From NCBI GenBank assembly GCA_025738555.1, contig JAOVFP010000014.1, positions 434,001-498,000 on the forward strand: a DNA stretch of 64,000 nucleotides. Reading direction: 5' to 3'. The DNA is from Cyathus striatus (Eukaryota > Basidiomycota > Agaricomycetes > Agaricales > Nidulariaceae). Within the stretch, counting starts at the first letter, position 1. Each line of letters begins with the position of its first letter. Position numbers and translations under genes: made by a program. The notes under the pieces were generated by a model. The model worked only from the letters and a program-made list of their open reading frames with translations. It did not search any database and had not been told where the DNA came from. Below are positions 31,536 to 43,600 of the stretch, piece by piece.

Positions 31536-34500
31536 TTACTGAGTGTTGTTCTCGCCATATGAGATTAACCTTTTTTTACAAATCTCGACGTCGGCGTGCT
31601 GTTCAGCTCGTTCAAACAGAGGAATGGAGTTGCCCCAAAGCGCCATCGCATCCTTCATTTTGCCTCGTCGATATGCAATATCCCCTATCCGAAGCATGCA
31701 ATCGGCTTTTCCACGATGAGCGCCCGTCCATTCATATCCTGCAAGTGAAGCCTCAAAAAATGACAGCGCAACTTCATCATCCCCAAGGCTGACAAATATG
31801 TCACCAATGCGCCGAAGGGCGCTGTGTACATAAGCTTCACTGCTGGTCCGAGCATGCAAAAGCAGGCAGATATAGTGGTTCATCGCAGACTGAGCATTCT
31901 TTTCAGCAAAATATATGTCACCCACCATCTCAAGACATCGCTGGGTGTTCCATCTGTCATTGTATCTGACATTAAGAATGTCTTTCCGGCAGATCCTCCG
32001 AGCCTCAGCAAGATGCTCTGAAAGGAATTTTATGTGTGCCTTATTGAGGCTATGATCGATAGCAATAGCGATACTCGAACCAAGAGTTGCTTGTATCTGC
32101 TCAACAGAAGCCATCTGTCGTTTTGTATCCTCATCATTGGCCCGACCAGTCAGAAGATTTATTTCGATAGCACTAATCAGAAACTGTGCCATGAAAGCTT
32201 GTCCTTCCTTCGTTGTGAGATCTCTAGTGCTCTCGTTCTTAGAAAGGCGCGACATGACCTTCAGAGATTCATCATATTCTGACTTGAAATAATATGCCGC
32301 GGCAAGTGATCTTTATGCATTGTTGCAGGAGAGCTGTCCTCGATTCCAAGAGCCGTATAATTTTCAGTCACCTGCTTCAGCATTGCCGGACAACATGGAA
32401 AATTTCCAAATGCGAGGTAAATAGATCCTTCCTGTACAAGGCACTGGTTCTCGAGCTTCAATGCTCCAGAGACCTTCGCAAACTCTTTAGCTTCTTGGAC
32501 CGATTTTAGCGCTTCGCGAAGTTTTCCCGAAAATTTCCAGACCTGTGCCAATGAATAATAAGCAGTTGCTTTTAAACGAGGATTTTGAGATTCTTCAGCT
32601 GCTTGAATGGATTTTTTTACCTATGCCATATTATCAATTCGGCTTCCTAGCGCATCGTCATCGAAAAATGTATCACCAGAGAGTGCAAGGGCATGGTATG
32701 CTAGGACTGTTAAAACACGATTCCCTGTAAGTTTGTAAAATAAAGAGAATGAATAATAAATACCAATTCCATGTTTGTGTCCAACCGCTTCAAAAACACG
32801 CACCGCGTTCCAAAGATTTTCACGGTGGATTGCGCCATTGTAGCTGCCCAGCTTACTCTGAGACAATGCATACCAGTACCAGCCACCCCATTCGTCTTTC
32901 TCAAGATCCCCGATGTCCATTTTAATGAGAGCCAGAATGGAACCAGTTTCAAAGCCGGTGAAGTAATTCACTAGCGCTAACTTGATGACACAATGGAGAG
33001 TCTCTCGTCTAATGTCGCCCTCAGACTCCAATGTAGCAAACCTAAGCAATGAAGTGATATTCCCCAAGTTGGAGTTGACTTGTTGAATGAGTCCCTTGGG
33101 AGGGTTCTCTCGGAATGTATATAGAATATTTATAAATTCGTAGAAATGCCTACAAAGAGGATCGTATAGCTCCAATGTGGGTGGGTGGACTTTGAGCATA
33201 TATTCCCTAACGGGTGTAAGAGCTTTTAGCTTCCCGGAGCTATCGACATACGCCAACGCTGTACTGCACAAGACAGATTTACATTTGAGCACCCCGTCGA
33301 TAGGCATCCCGACTTGCTTCAGTGAAAAGTCGGAGATGCCGATAGGGAGTAGTGAAATGGCAGTTAACAACTCCCTAGCTCCTTTTTGAGTGTGAATTCT
33401 GTGACTTGAAAGCGACAGCCCGATCGATATGTCCAAATTATTTGTTTTATCATCCCCATCCGTGTAAAGATAGTCTTTCTCCTCCTTCCAACGGCGGAGG
33501 ACTGCTCCACAGCCTTCAAAACTCGCAAGTTGTGCAAGGAGCTTCACCGTGAGTGGAAGACTATCGGTTAGCTGAATTATTTCAGCTATATGGGGACTGT
33601 CTTCGGGTTCGTCAGATATTTCGACAAAAATTGACTTGGCAGCTTCGAAGGAGGGTGGTTGGAGAGGAGGCAGGAACGGTCGTGTCCAGCGTGGTCCTGA
33701 GGGTCATTCAGTGCCTCTCATTGTGACCTATACGATATTAATTATAATCTACACGGTTTAAAAGGTTGACATACGATAATGCTCAGCCGTTTCACACCAC
33801 ACAGTACACTAAGGAATTCCTCCGTCTTTAATCGCGGTTGACCTTCCCAAGGAGTCTCGAAGTTATCCAATACCAGCAAGACATTATTCGCATGTGTCTT
33901 GCCTTCAAAGAATTCCACTATTGCCCGCTCCAGCTTTCGAACATTCTGGATCCCTAAGGACATCGCCATTGCGTTGTGCAATTCTTCAACTGACCCCGAT
34001 GAATCACAGGCGATAAAATAGCGCTGTGTATACCTGTCGACGATATCAGGATGATGTAAAGCCGCTAATGCAAGCGACGTCTTTCCGATCCCTCCTTGGC
34101 CTAGAATAGGTACTCGTGCACCATCTGGACCTTGTAAGGCAGTGACAACTTGCTTAAGCTCTGAATCACGCCCGTAGAATATCTGAGGTTCCGGCGGAAG
34201 GAGAGATAACAGCGTACTTGTACTCCAAACTGAATTGGTATTCTTTGTAGAACTTGTCAGTTCATCTTACTGAGACTGAGCATAGATTGATAGTGATGTA
34301 CCAGTTCAAACTTCACTGTTTTGGACTCTAAAAAGGCCATAACTTCCTGGTGTCTGAGATTTTCCTCCAACTGAATTTGTGCTAACGTCGCCGATGTGGA
34401 AATCTTTGATGTAATCTCAGTGAAATAAGTATCGCCCAATTGAAGATGAAACAACTTTTTCTTACCCCGAAATTATCCATCGCCGACCTCAGCCCTTCTT

Positions 34501-35020
34501 TACAGTCTGCTAGCAGTCTGGATATTTCCGTGTGCTTTCTTATTCTTTCGAAAATACTTCCTTCGGCCTGAATACGGACATAGGATAGTAGTTTCTGTAA
34601 CGTGCTATAACCCAACTTTATCACTGTTGCATTCGTTACGGTGATGGAACAACGTACTCTGCGAACTGAACGATATTCCTAGCCATGCTGGGAGATAACT
34701 CGGCCTCACTTTCACTAAAGACATTAATGATCGCACAGACTAGCTCATAGGCTCTTTCGGTCATCTTGATGCAGCCCTGTTTGTTGTTCTTAACCGTCTA
34801 CGCATCCGGACGTTTCTCAGCGCAAATTCATAGGAAATGAAACTTAAATGCTCACTTGTATAGTCTCTGAAATCATCACACTAACTCCCGCAATGACCTT
34901 CAAGTATGGTACATTAGTGGCATCGCTGACATCTCGCAGGAGTTTGGTGGAAAGCGAGATGTAGTCGAGAGTTGTATCCGTTTTGCTACCTTGAGCCGGT
35001 AGTACTGTGCTAGTAGGCAT
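31536..35020 (-). pseudogene. NB-ARC-TPR NLR-like protein, probably inactivated
   Basis: ATG at 35020. The N-terminal helical part (LDYISLSTKLLRDVSDATN, MISETIQ, GCIKMTERAYELVCAIINVF, ARNIVQFAE) resembles the MLKL-like four-helix domain common in Agaricomycete NLRs. Then PQIFYGRDSELKQVV, P-loop GQGGIGKTSLALAAL (about 34.1 kb), Walker B VLLVLDNFETPWE (33.85 kb), and a TPR-like C-terminal array (31536-33500; RIGDIAYRRGKMKDAM). At 33704-33706 a TGA replaces Arg in the conserved MRGxERP motif (MRGTE*PSG); a TAG follows at about 32620 and the frame shifts near 32300. Several introns (for example 54-nt class GT..AG) join the N-terminal exons. In fungi such proteins act in non-self recognition. Confidence 0.75.
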
Positions 35021-36269
35021 GATTCACGGATCTGGAAATGATGTCCTGGAATTTCTCGCTGGGTCTATGGACAGATTAGCCGTCAGAAGATATGTGTAGC
35101 GGTGGTGGATAGCGGAAAGGGCATATACTTATACATAAATACTTTGACTACCGTGTTCGTCAGGCACAGGGGAAGGTACCGGGGTGTGAAAGATTGAGAA
35201 ATAGATAAAGGATGTAGTAGGTTAGTGTCGGTGATTATTATTGTATACCTTGGGAATAGCTATCTAGTACGGCCAAGCGACGTTTCGCTCCGCTGTTTGA
35301 CTGTCTAACAGTTGTCAGAATGGTAACAGGGCCGCCACTTGCCATAGCTCCAGACAATAATACATCCACTATAACTGAAAATGGACCGTGATCTTTATAC
35401 ATCGTTGGCTATAGGGGATGATGCTGGGAGAGCCGTATTCTATAACTGGGTACGTGTGCCTTTGAAGCTTGAAGCTTGAAGACCGAATGCCGCAATGCAT
35501 TAATAGGAAAACTAAATGTTCGGAAATTCTGCATGCGTATTGAATGTCGGTACCATATCTGCATGTTTATTAGACTGTACTGCGTACACTGCAGGAAACT
35601 CTTGGGAAGTTCTATATAGATTTAGATACGTGTGTCTTCATACGCGCAATGTATCAGTATCATTCCGATTAGATCATTACTTACTGACACTTTTGATAGA
35701 GCTATTATTTGGTCTTCTCACCACGACAATGTCACAAATTGTGATCGAACAGTTCTTACCACTATCGCCATCGGCACAAAGAGCAAACGTTCAAATATCC
35801 AAATCCAAACTTTGAAGTTCGCATTTGGATCACAAAACTCCACACGGCCAGCTTGTTACCTTGCTTGGCAGATCTCTCGTCCGCGACAATTGAGGGCCGT
35901 TTTCACGTTGCGTGACGTTACGCGTTATCATGACATTGTTTTTGGTCGCCCTAGCCAAATAGAGTCTGGTGACCAGCGCGTGCATGCGCACGTTCAACAG
36001 TCTCCCGGCCGTCCGGCGAACGCCTGCCCGTCAAGTTCTGCGAGAGCTCCTTGCTTTCGTGCTGTACTGATCATGATGCCCCGAGGGATTGCGATATCGA
36101 TCTCATCAGGTAGCTCATTCGCCGACTCAGTGATACCGCTATGTACTTTCTATTTTTTGCTTATTTTTCGTGGCCGTCTGACATCATGGCTGTACTATAT
36201 AGACGATCCATTCGGCACAGATTCTGATGCTTTTCCCCCTTTAAGTGGATTCCTGGCAGTCTGTGAAGG
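35021..36269. other. Intergenic, no supported gene
   Basis: A 242-codon plus-strand open frame (35632-36360) starts at GTG, lacks recognisable domains and runs into the repeat, so I do not call it. Nothing else was recognised. Confidence 0.4.
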
Positions 36270-36840
36270 TCTGAATATTGATATATTGACCATTGGTATT
36301 GCTACCGACCCAATATTGACCCGTTATATCATTCAAAAAGTAAAATGCAAGTATAGCTGATAGATAATTTTTAAATTGATAGAAGCAGCCTGCTATATGG
36401 TCTCCCGGGACAACTGATGTATGTAGACCTTATATCATAAACCGATATGGTGAGGTTGAAAAGGGAGCTGGAGACAAACTTGCCAGCTTGAATCAAAGAG
36501 GGGTCATAAAGCCATAATTTTTCCTCACCATCGACTACGTTATTCATGCATACTTACCTTTGCCACCCTCTCAAACGAGGGAGTGTTGCCCTAGAGGCTC
36601 GATCGGCAGTTGAGATAAAGCTGAAGATGCCGTTCGAACCCGTGCACCTCCACCAAATTTCCATTCCAATTATAGTAATACTTTTTACAAAGCCCACAAC
36701 AAATTTGTTTTGCAGTATCAACGTTCCAACTTGCAACCGTGACTTTGTTGCTTTCGCAAACTTGAAGAGGGTCTAAACTCAACCGCAGGCGTCTATCACA
36801 ACCTAAGCTTACCTCGGGACGAGCTATATATACCATGAAC
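36270..36840 (+). repeat. Dispersed promoter-linked repeat, copy E
   Basis: Most complete plus-strand copy, ending at the TATATATA box (36825-36832) of the next gene. Contains CGAGGGAGTGTTGCCCTAGA and CGTTCGAACCC, the latter resembling a pol III B box. Confidence 0.7.
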
Positions 36841-36899
36841 AGCTTAACAGCTTCTCTGAAGCGCAACAGCAACAACAATAACATCTTTCTTTCTCTCCA

Positions 36900-39628
36900 A
36901 TGCAATCGTCTTCTTCAAAGTCGAATCTCATGAACAAGGATAACAGCGATGTCTCTAGCTTTGGCACTACCAGCTCCTTCTCCGAGTCTGGCTCGGATAG
37001 CTTCTCGTTCGACATTCTTACTGAGGAGAACGAGTCACAGTGCGGCTTAGATGGATTGGATGATACTGTGGATGGGGTTCAAGAGGTACGTTGTGCATTC
37101 TTTCCACCGGGATAGAACTGAGAACCACCATACAGAATCCTACTCCAGGCGACTTGGCAACAAAATGGCACACCCTCACATCGCTCCTCCCTCTCTTCCA
37201 ACTTCTCCCAGGCCTGAAACAACATTCAAACACCTACATCCTCAGCGGGTCCATTGCACACGCAGACATATCCACCTTCCACACACACAGCAAACTCGTC
37301 AAAGTCCTTTCTCTTACCGGGCCCTACCCCATCTCTGAACCACCCACACCAACACCAATATTGCCAACTGCACCTCAAGTACCGGGATCGGAATCTTCAC
37401 TACAACGGCGCCTCCGCATGCTCGAGCAATCTTCCACCGGTACTCATACCCCAGAACCTCTCGCACCATCCGCACTCATCCGCATACTTCCTCTCCTCCC
37501 TAACGCATGCCTCCTCCCCTCCCTCCAACGCCTCACCATCGACGAGTTCGCATGGAAGAATATGCCCTACTCGGAACTGCGCTATGCGTACCCTTCATTT
37601 CTCGTTTCTACCCTCCGCGAGATTGAATTAGATGGGTGTCATAAGAGGGCAGAGGAGGTACTTATTCTGATGCTTGAGATGTTACCGTGTGCGGTGCCAG
37701 GGCTAAGGAAGCTTGTGTTGAGAGGTACAGGGGGGTACTGCCTCCCGGTAGAGGTTTTGATGGATGTTGTGGGTATGAAGGAATTGCGGTATCTGGAGTT
37801 GAATGATATTGTCACTATCAAGGACCTTGAGGTGTTGGAGAAGGTTGGGCAACTTCCAGAGTTGAGAACGTTCGTTTTGAAGGATACTTCGCTCAATTAT
37901 TCAACTTCAGAAGAAGGCGATTCCAGCGAAAGGATGAAAGGATTTAAGGCCCTGCAAAACCTACGCATCACAGCCTCCCCCAACCTAATCCTCGACCTTC
38001 TGCAATCCATCGAGTGCGATACACTCAAGGAGCTCAAACTTACCCCTGTGGTGGATGCGGAATACGATGAGAAGGAGGCACGTACGAAAGAGCAGGCATG
38101 TATCAAAGAAGAAGCGCGTGTTAAAGCAGAGGAGGAGTATGCGAAGGCGGAGATGACGTATTTGAATGCGCGAGAGGCAAGAGATCGGCTTCGGGGTGAG
38201 AAGGGGAAGGGGTATGTCGGGTTGAATGAGGCTATGGGTGGTACAACTAAGAATCCTCCACACCGAGTGTATTCACTGCCTGCCCCACCGGGTACAGCTC
38301 GTGATGCTCCGCGAGTAGCGTACTCTTCACCTGCCCCGCCAGTGGGTTTTTATGGACCCCGCGATTCTCCACGAAGAGTGTATTCTCCACCTAAATCGCC
38401 TTTGCGCTCCTGCTCGCGCAGTCCTCGTCGTAGACTATGCACAAGTGTTTCACGCAGCCCCCGTCGTGGTCCACGTTCGCCCAGCGCCTCACGCACAGGT
38501 CCTTGTCGCAGATCATGTAGTCGTAGTGTCTCCCGGAGCTCCATACGCAGCCCCCGTCGCGGTCTAAGCATCTCATGCAGTGTCCGTACACCACGTTCAC
38601 GTTCGCGTACCCCACCAAGCCGTTGCGGGTGGTACGTTCTCCGTTCCCCTCCCTCACGGAGCCGTTCTGTCTCACCTGGGTATCGGAGTGACTATGGAGT
38701 TTCGCGTTCGCGAAGTCGTTCTGCGACTGCTCTGCCACCTCCTATGCCACCTATTAGGCCTCCTGGCGGTGTCACTGTCGTGTGTAGCTACCCTGTTATA
38801 GACGGGAGGGGCCGTAGCCCTTTCCGTTTTGGAAGTCGGATCTCGCGCTCTCGCTCGCGGTCTCCTATCTTCATTTCACAGCCCACTGGTGCACCCCAAT
38901 CCGCCTCGGTGTTCCCCAGCACATGTTGTCCTACTGTTGCTCTTCCCCTGCAGCACCCTGTTAAGCCTACTGTTTCATGGGCTAAGACACTGGAAGATAT
39001 TATGCAGCTTATCCCGAACAGCTGGCGAGCTTTGCAAGTACTGACAATAGACTTGGTGGATATGAGTGACAGAGGATGCGTGTTTGAGCTTCCTAGCCGC
39101 TACTTTGATTCTTTGCAGCTGCTTAAGAGTCTAGAGTCGCTTCAGGTGGAGAATTGGAATATTGTAATGGACTGGCAGGAAATGCTCCGTACTTTGGTGC
39201 CATCATTTAAGGAGATGAAGAATCTCAGTCTTCCATTGGGAAAATATAGCTCGCCTATCGATTTTGATACCTTGCAGACGATTGCGGAGTGCTGCCCGGT
39301 TCTGGAGAAGCTCCAGGTGCCCATATCCCTTGACCATGCCACTGCGGTTATGTTAAAAGACTCCAAAATTATAAATCCCCTTAAAATACTCTCTGTAGCG
39401 CCAACAACCTTGTCTCCCGTGGATATGGCACAGAAAATGACAGTAGCGCGCGTTATCGATACTATCTTCCCAAGAGTGGAGAGTATCGAGACACATTTTG
39501 AGCAGGGAGATATGATTTGGAAGGACGTTTGGCGTTTGGTGAGAATGTGTCAGGATGTTAGGGGACATGAGAGAAGGCGGTGGGTCGATGCTTTTCTTTT
39601 GCGGGATTCAGGTGCTGTGAGTGATTAG
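36900..39628 (+). CDS. RS-LRR protein, second intact copy
   Basis: Exons 36900-37085 (62 codons) and 37136-39628, intron 50 nt (GTACGT...ACAG); product 892 aa. Same plan as 2295-5182: Ser-rich acidic start (SFSESGSDSFSFD), leucine-rich half with WHTLTSLLPLFQLLPGLK and LSGSI, charged helix (EEARVKAEEEYAKAEMTY), RS/Pro domain (CSRSPRRR, SRSRSRTPPS, SRSRSRSPIF), second leucine-rich half (SLESLQVENWNIVMDWQ), and tail LVRMCQDVRGHERRRWVDAF. Two exons with identical exon-1 length and the same splice phase show recent common origin. No disruption seen. It starts a two-gene module with 40682-45189. Confidence 0.8.
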
Positions 39629-39810
39629 TTATGTTCTGTTTTCTATGTTTTTGCTGTTTGGTTGTTTTGATTTCTTCTGAGTGTATGTTGTACTGTTGCT
39701 TTAAAATGGATTGGTTAAAGCGTCTATGGTTTGGAAATATTTCGCAGAACTAACTGGCAGTCCGTCGTTGGCAAGTCGTAGTCGTTGGTCTTCGTTTCTG
39801 ATTTGAAGTA

Positions 39811-39836
39811 CGCGTAGCGCGTCAATGTCACGTGAT
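39811..39836 (+). promoter_or_regulatory. Recurring GCGCGTC...CACGTGA motif, site 1
   Basis: CGCGTAGCGCGTC followed by AATGTCACGTGA. Related motifs occur at four other intergenic sites in the cluster. It may be an upstream element of the LRR gene at 40682, or a by-product of duplication. Confidence 0.35.
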
Positions 39837-40681
39837 ACGCAACAATTTCATGATGTTGGAATTTTCAATTTTGCTCTTGCTTCGTTATGCTCACCCACAA
39901 CTTCGACTCGCCCACTGAATATTGAATATTGAATATTCACGATCTCTACATGCTCAAGGTCTCTGCTGATTGTTTTGCGCTATCTCTCCCACACTGTTCA
40001 TAGGCGCCCATTAATCCCGATCGATTTGCGAAAGTTGTGCGAAGGATGGCACTGATTGGGCCACTTACGGCTATGTATTGAGTTCGACATTCCCGTGCAT
40101 GCACATGCTACACGTCAAAACCATCTCCTGTTAAAGAATACCATTGCTTGGCAAGTCTTGACTTGTGACTCTTCAGCGCTCAGCACAAAGAATTGACGCG
40201 AGTGTCTGTCCATCCTTCAGATCCTAGTTAGCCAGCTGCCGAAGTGAGAAAAGTGGACCTCCGTGGGAAAGAACCAAATCTTATGAATGCAACGAGGTTG
40301 CAACGAGGTGCGGAAATGATATGGAATAGCACATTTTGCGGTGCAGGCTCCGTATCCTGCCTCAAATGCACCGTCCTTTCTTCAAGTTTATATCCCCCCA
40401 TATCGACAAATTCTCGACTTATTCGTTATTATTTTCGTGATACTTTCTAGCTACTTGGTTTCTTTGACCTCTTCCATCAATCTTCCGTATATGTCTTGCT
40501 GGTGCTTCAAAATGGAATAGATGTCATCTTCAAAGCTTCTCTGAAACGCAGCTGGCGCCGTGGAATGGAATGGATCTCGCGAAGCATCATTTTTGTATGG
40601 GCATAAATAGGTACGTTCCTGCACGCAAGGTTGCTTTCTTTGCTTCCCCCCGGTCATTATTGCGAGAAAGCTTCAGTTAAA

Positions 40682-43600
40682 ATGTCTGATACAGACGATT
40701 TCTCTGCCGTAAGCAGTACTTATTCGGATATTCGTTCTTTGGATCAATTTGTAGGGGATACGGTCCAGGAATACAATCCCATAAATGCACATGTCACTGC
40801 TTCTCCTCGGGCTGTAGCGCAACCTGCTCAGGATGAAATCGATGTAGGGGTTTTCACCTATCCTTTGTCCATATTACGACGTTCGCACTCACTCTCGTAG
40901 GCATCCATCGATCCCGTGAAATGGTACACCTTATCGTCGATTTTGCCGCTTCTACAACTACTTCCTGCTTTCAACAACGACTCTGGACAGTACATTCTAA
41001 GTGGACCAATCACTCCATCCGATGTCACTTTTGTAAATGCACACGCGAAGCTCGTCAAAACGTTTCACATTTTCAAGCGTGGGCCGAAGTCGCCCTCGTT
41101 TAATATGTCACCTTCGGTATATACACGAATACTTCGTAATTTTCGAGAGCCTTTTCTTCCCTCCTTGGAGAAAATCATGGTCAATATTCCGGCTATTTGC
41201 ACGCACCCTGGCATGCACCGTGACATCTGGGAAATAGAGCTCGTGTTCTCCGTCTTGTTGAGCCAATCCATTCGGGAGGTAGAGCTCTGTGGAATCAACC
41301 ACATTTCAGAACGCGCTGTCTTGTCACTTCTTGCTTCATTACCCCACGATGCGCCACGGTGCAAGAAGCTCGTCTTTAAAGATGTAAATCAGTACAAGCT
41401 ACCGTTGACTGTTACGAAATCGTTGATATCGGAGATGACTTCGTTGGAGCATCTAGAAATTGACGATGTTGTTAACATCGCTGACTTCGATATCTTGCGA
41501 AAGATCGGGGCGCTACCCAACCTTGTGACGTTTGTTTTGCGCAACAGCACGCTCGACTATTGCTCTGCGAGCAAGGGAAACCCTATTGCCTCTAGGATCA
41601 TGGGGTTCATGAAGCTTGGCCACCTTAATGTAACAGCTTCGTTTGTATGGAAAGTCTAACGACCACGCTCAAACGCATCAATTATAATTGAGCTCCGGTG
41701 TCCGGCATCACGGCTTCTGGGTTAGATATTGCGATTTCGGTTTCAGTTTTTCAGTTTCGCTTAGTGTATTCAGGGTTACTTAAGCGAGATCTAAGGCTTT
41801 CAAACCGTACATTACAACTTGTACTGACCATTGAGCATTCTACTGTAATTTGTATTACTAACCGAAGCGTGGTCGTCCGGTAAGTAGCTTTGAGCGCTTA
41901 AGCAATTATTTGGTTTGTTAAAGTGTAATAAGAAATATACCTATACGAGCTTCGATATAATTACCTATGCACCAGATGAACCGAGGATGCGAGCAATACT
42001 ATACAGCACTCAATTGGAAGTCGGGCTGAGGTTGGGATCGAACTCGGGACCTGTTGAACGTAAGTGAACTATATATATCATTTGCAGTTCAAGTCGCAGA
42101 CTTGCACTGGGCCAATCGTAGAGGAACAGCCTTTTTCTCTATTCGTCATGAAGTCACCCGGACTTCATGAGCACTTGTTGCAGACTGAATCCAGACTGAC
42201 TTTGTCCGCATCGTTCTTCCTCAATTCTGTGAGGTAGTGCTGACCTAGCCTTGCGTCATTCAACTCAGTCTTCTCGTAGTCTTGTCTCCCAAATACGTGG
42301 GAGGCTTGTACAAAGAGGTTCTGTAGGGATTTGATATTCCGCATCCCTCGTCCTCCCGCACCAGGTGCATTTCAATTCCCTTTTCAGTTTGGCTCTTAAT
42401 TAACATGTGGTACCTTGACAACGCTCAGCTTTTTCGCGTTACCCACCCTCCCACTCCTCGCATAATAATTACCTTACTTTTTATATATAAATTTACATAA
42501 CGTAGCCGCCTATTTCTATTTTTTCTTCATCCATTGTTTCTTTTCCATTCTCGCTTCTTCGTTTTGTTGTTTCGTGCATGGCCTTTCGCTAGTGGCTACA
42601 TCTTCTACTCATTTTCCTATGTTATTTTCCTACTGTACTTATTTATTGTTTGTGGCATTGATAACTAGCGCAATAGGATTCTCCTTGATGGTGCCAGCGC
42701 TTTGGCAAGCGCTCTTACCGACACCGCTACTCCTACACATTCCCTGGTGTGGTCTCAATCGATTGGACAGTATTATTACGCTCGTCTAAAGTGTGAGCGA
42801 TAGCATCATCACAGCAAATATTATTTATTACCACCACATACAAAACCGCACAAGGAAAATAGTAAGTATAAAATTGAGAAAACAGAAACGGAGAGAAAAA
42901 TATAGGTCGTATGAAAGAAAGAAGAAACGAAGAAAGAAGAAATAAAGGTTAAAAGCCAGGAAAGTGGGAGGGTGGGTGCGAGCGAAAGCCAGTAGTCAAG
43001 ATACCTGTCTGGAGCCGGAGAATGAAGCAGTCAGTGATATGAATAGACATACAACAGCGACACATCAAACCTGGTGCAGGAGGACGAGGGATGCGGTATA
43101 ATCATGCCCTGCAGTCCTCTATGAACTAAATGGGGTGGAGTCCAGCACCAATTAGAAATACAGGATCCACACCGACTGAATAGAAATGATGCAGGGATTA
43201 AGTCGGCACTACTTCGCGAGGTCGAGGCAGAGCGATACTGACTTACCCGTTCTGGGCCTCTGAACATAACGGGCGCACATGACTAGAAAACCGCTCCCAT
43301 ATGATTGGTCCAGTGCAATTCTTCGCCTTGAACTGCAATATATATCATACAGTATTATTAGTACTGCTGTATTTATATATTACTGAATGCGAAGTATATT
43401 CATGCAGAACAGAAACATTCTTACAGGGTATTTTTTAACTATAGAATGTAACGATGACATGAGAAAATGATACAATCAACAGGTCCCGAGTTCAATCTCC
43501 TCATCAGCCTGACTTCCAATCGATGCCTCCTTGACTGTGCACAACCTTACTCTTGGTAGCTCTCAGCTCTCAAGTCTTTTAATCTATTAATAATACCAGG

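Noticed and set aside
35632..36360. 242-codon plus-strand open frame as a gene.
   Set aside because: Starts at GTG, no recognised domain, and the last part is dispersed repeat sequence.
36550..36680. A tRNA gene suggested by GTTCGAACCC and a GGGAG...CTCC pair in the dispersed repeat.
   Set aside because: T-stem and acceptor stems do not pair properly and no good A box or anticodon arm is seen; at most a tRNA-derived relic.
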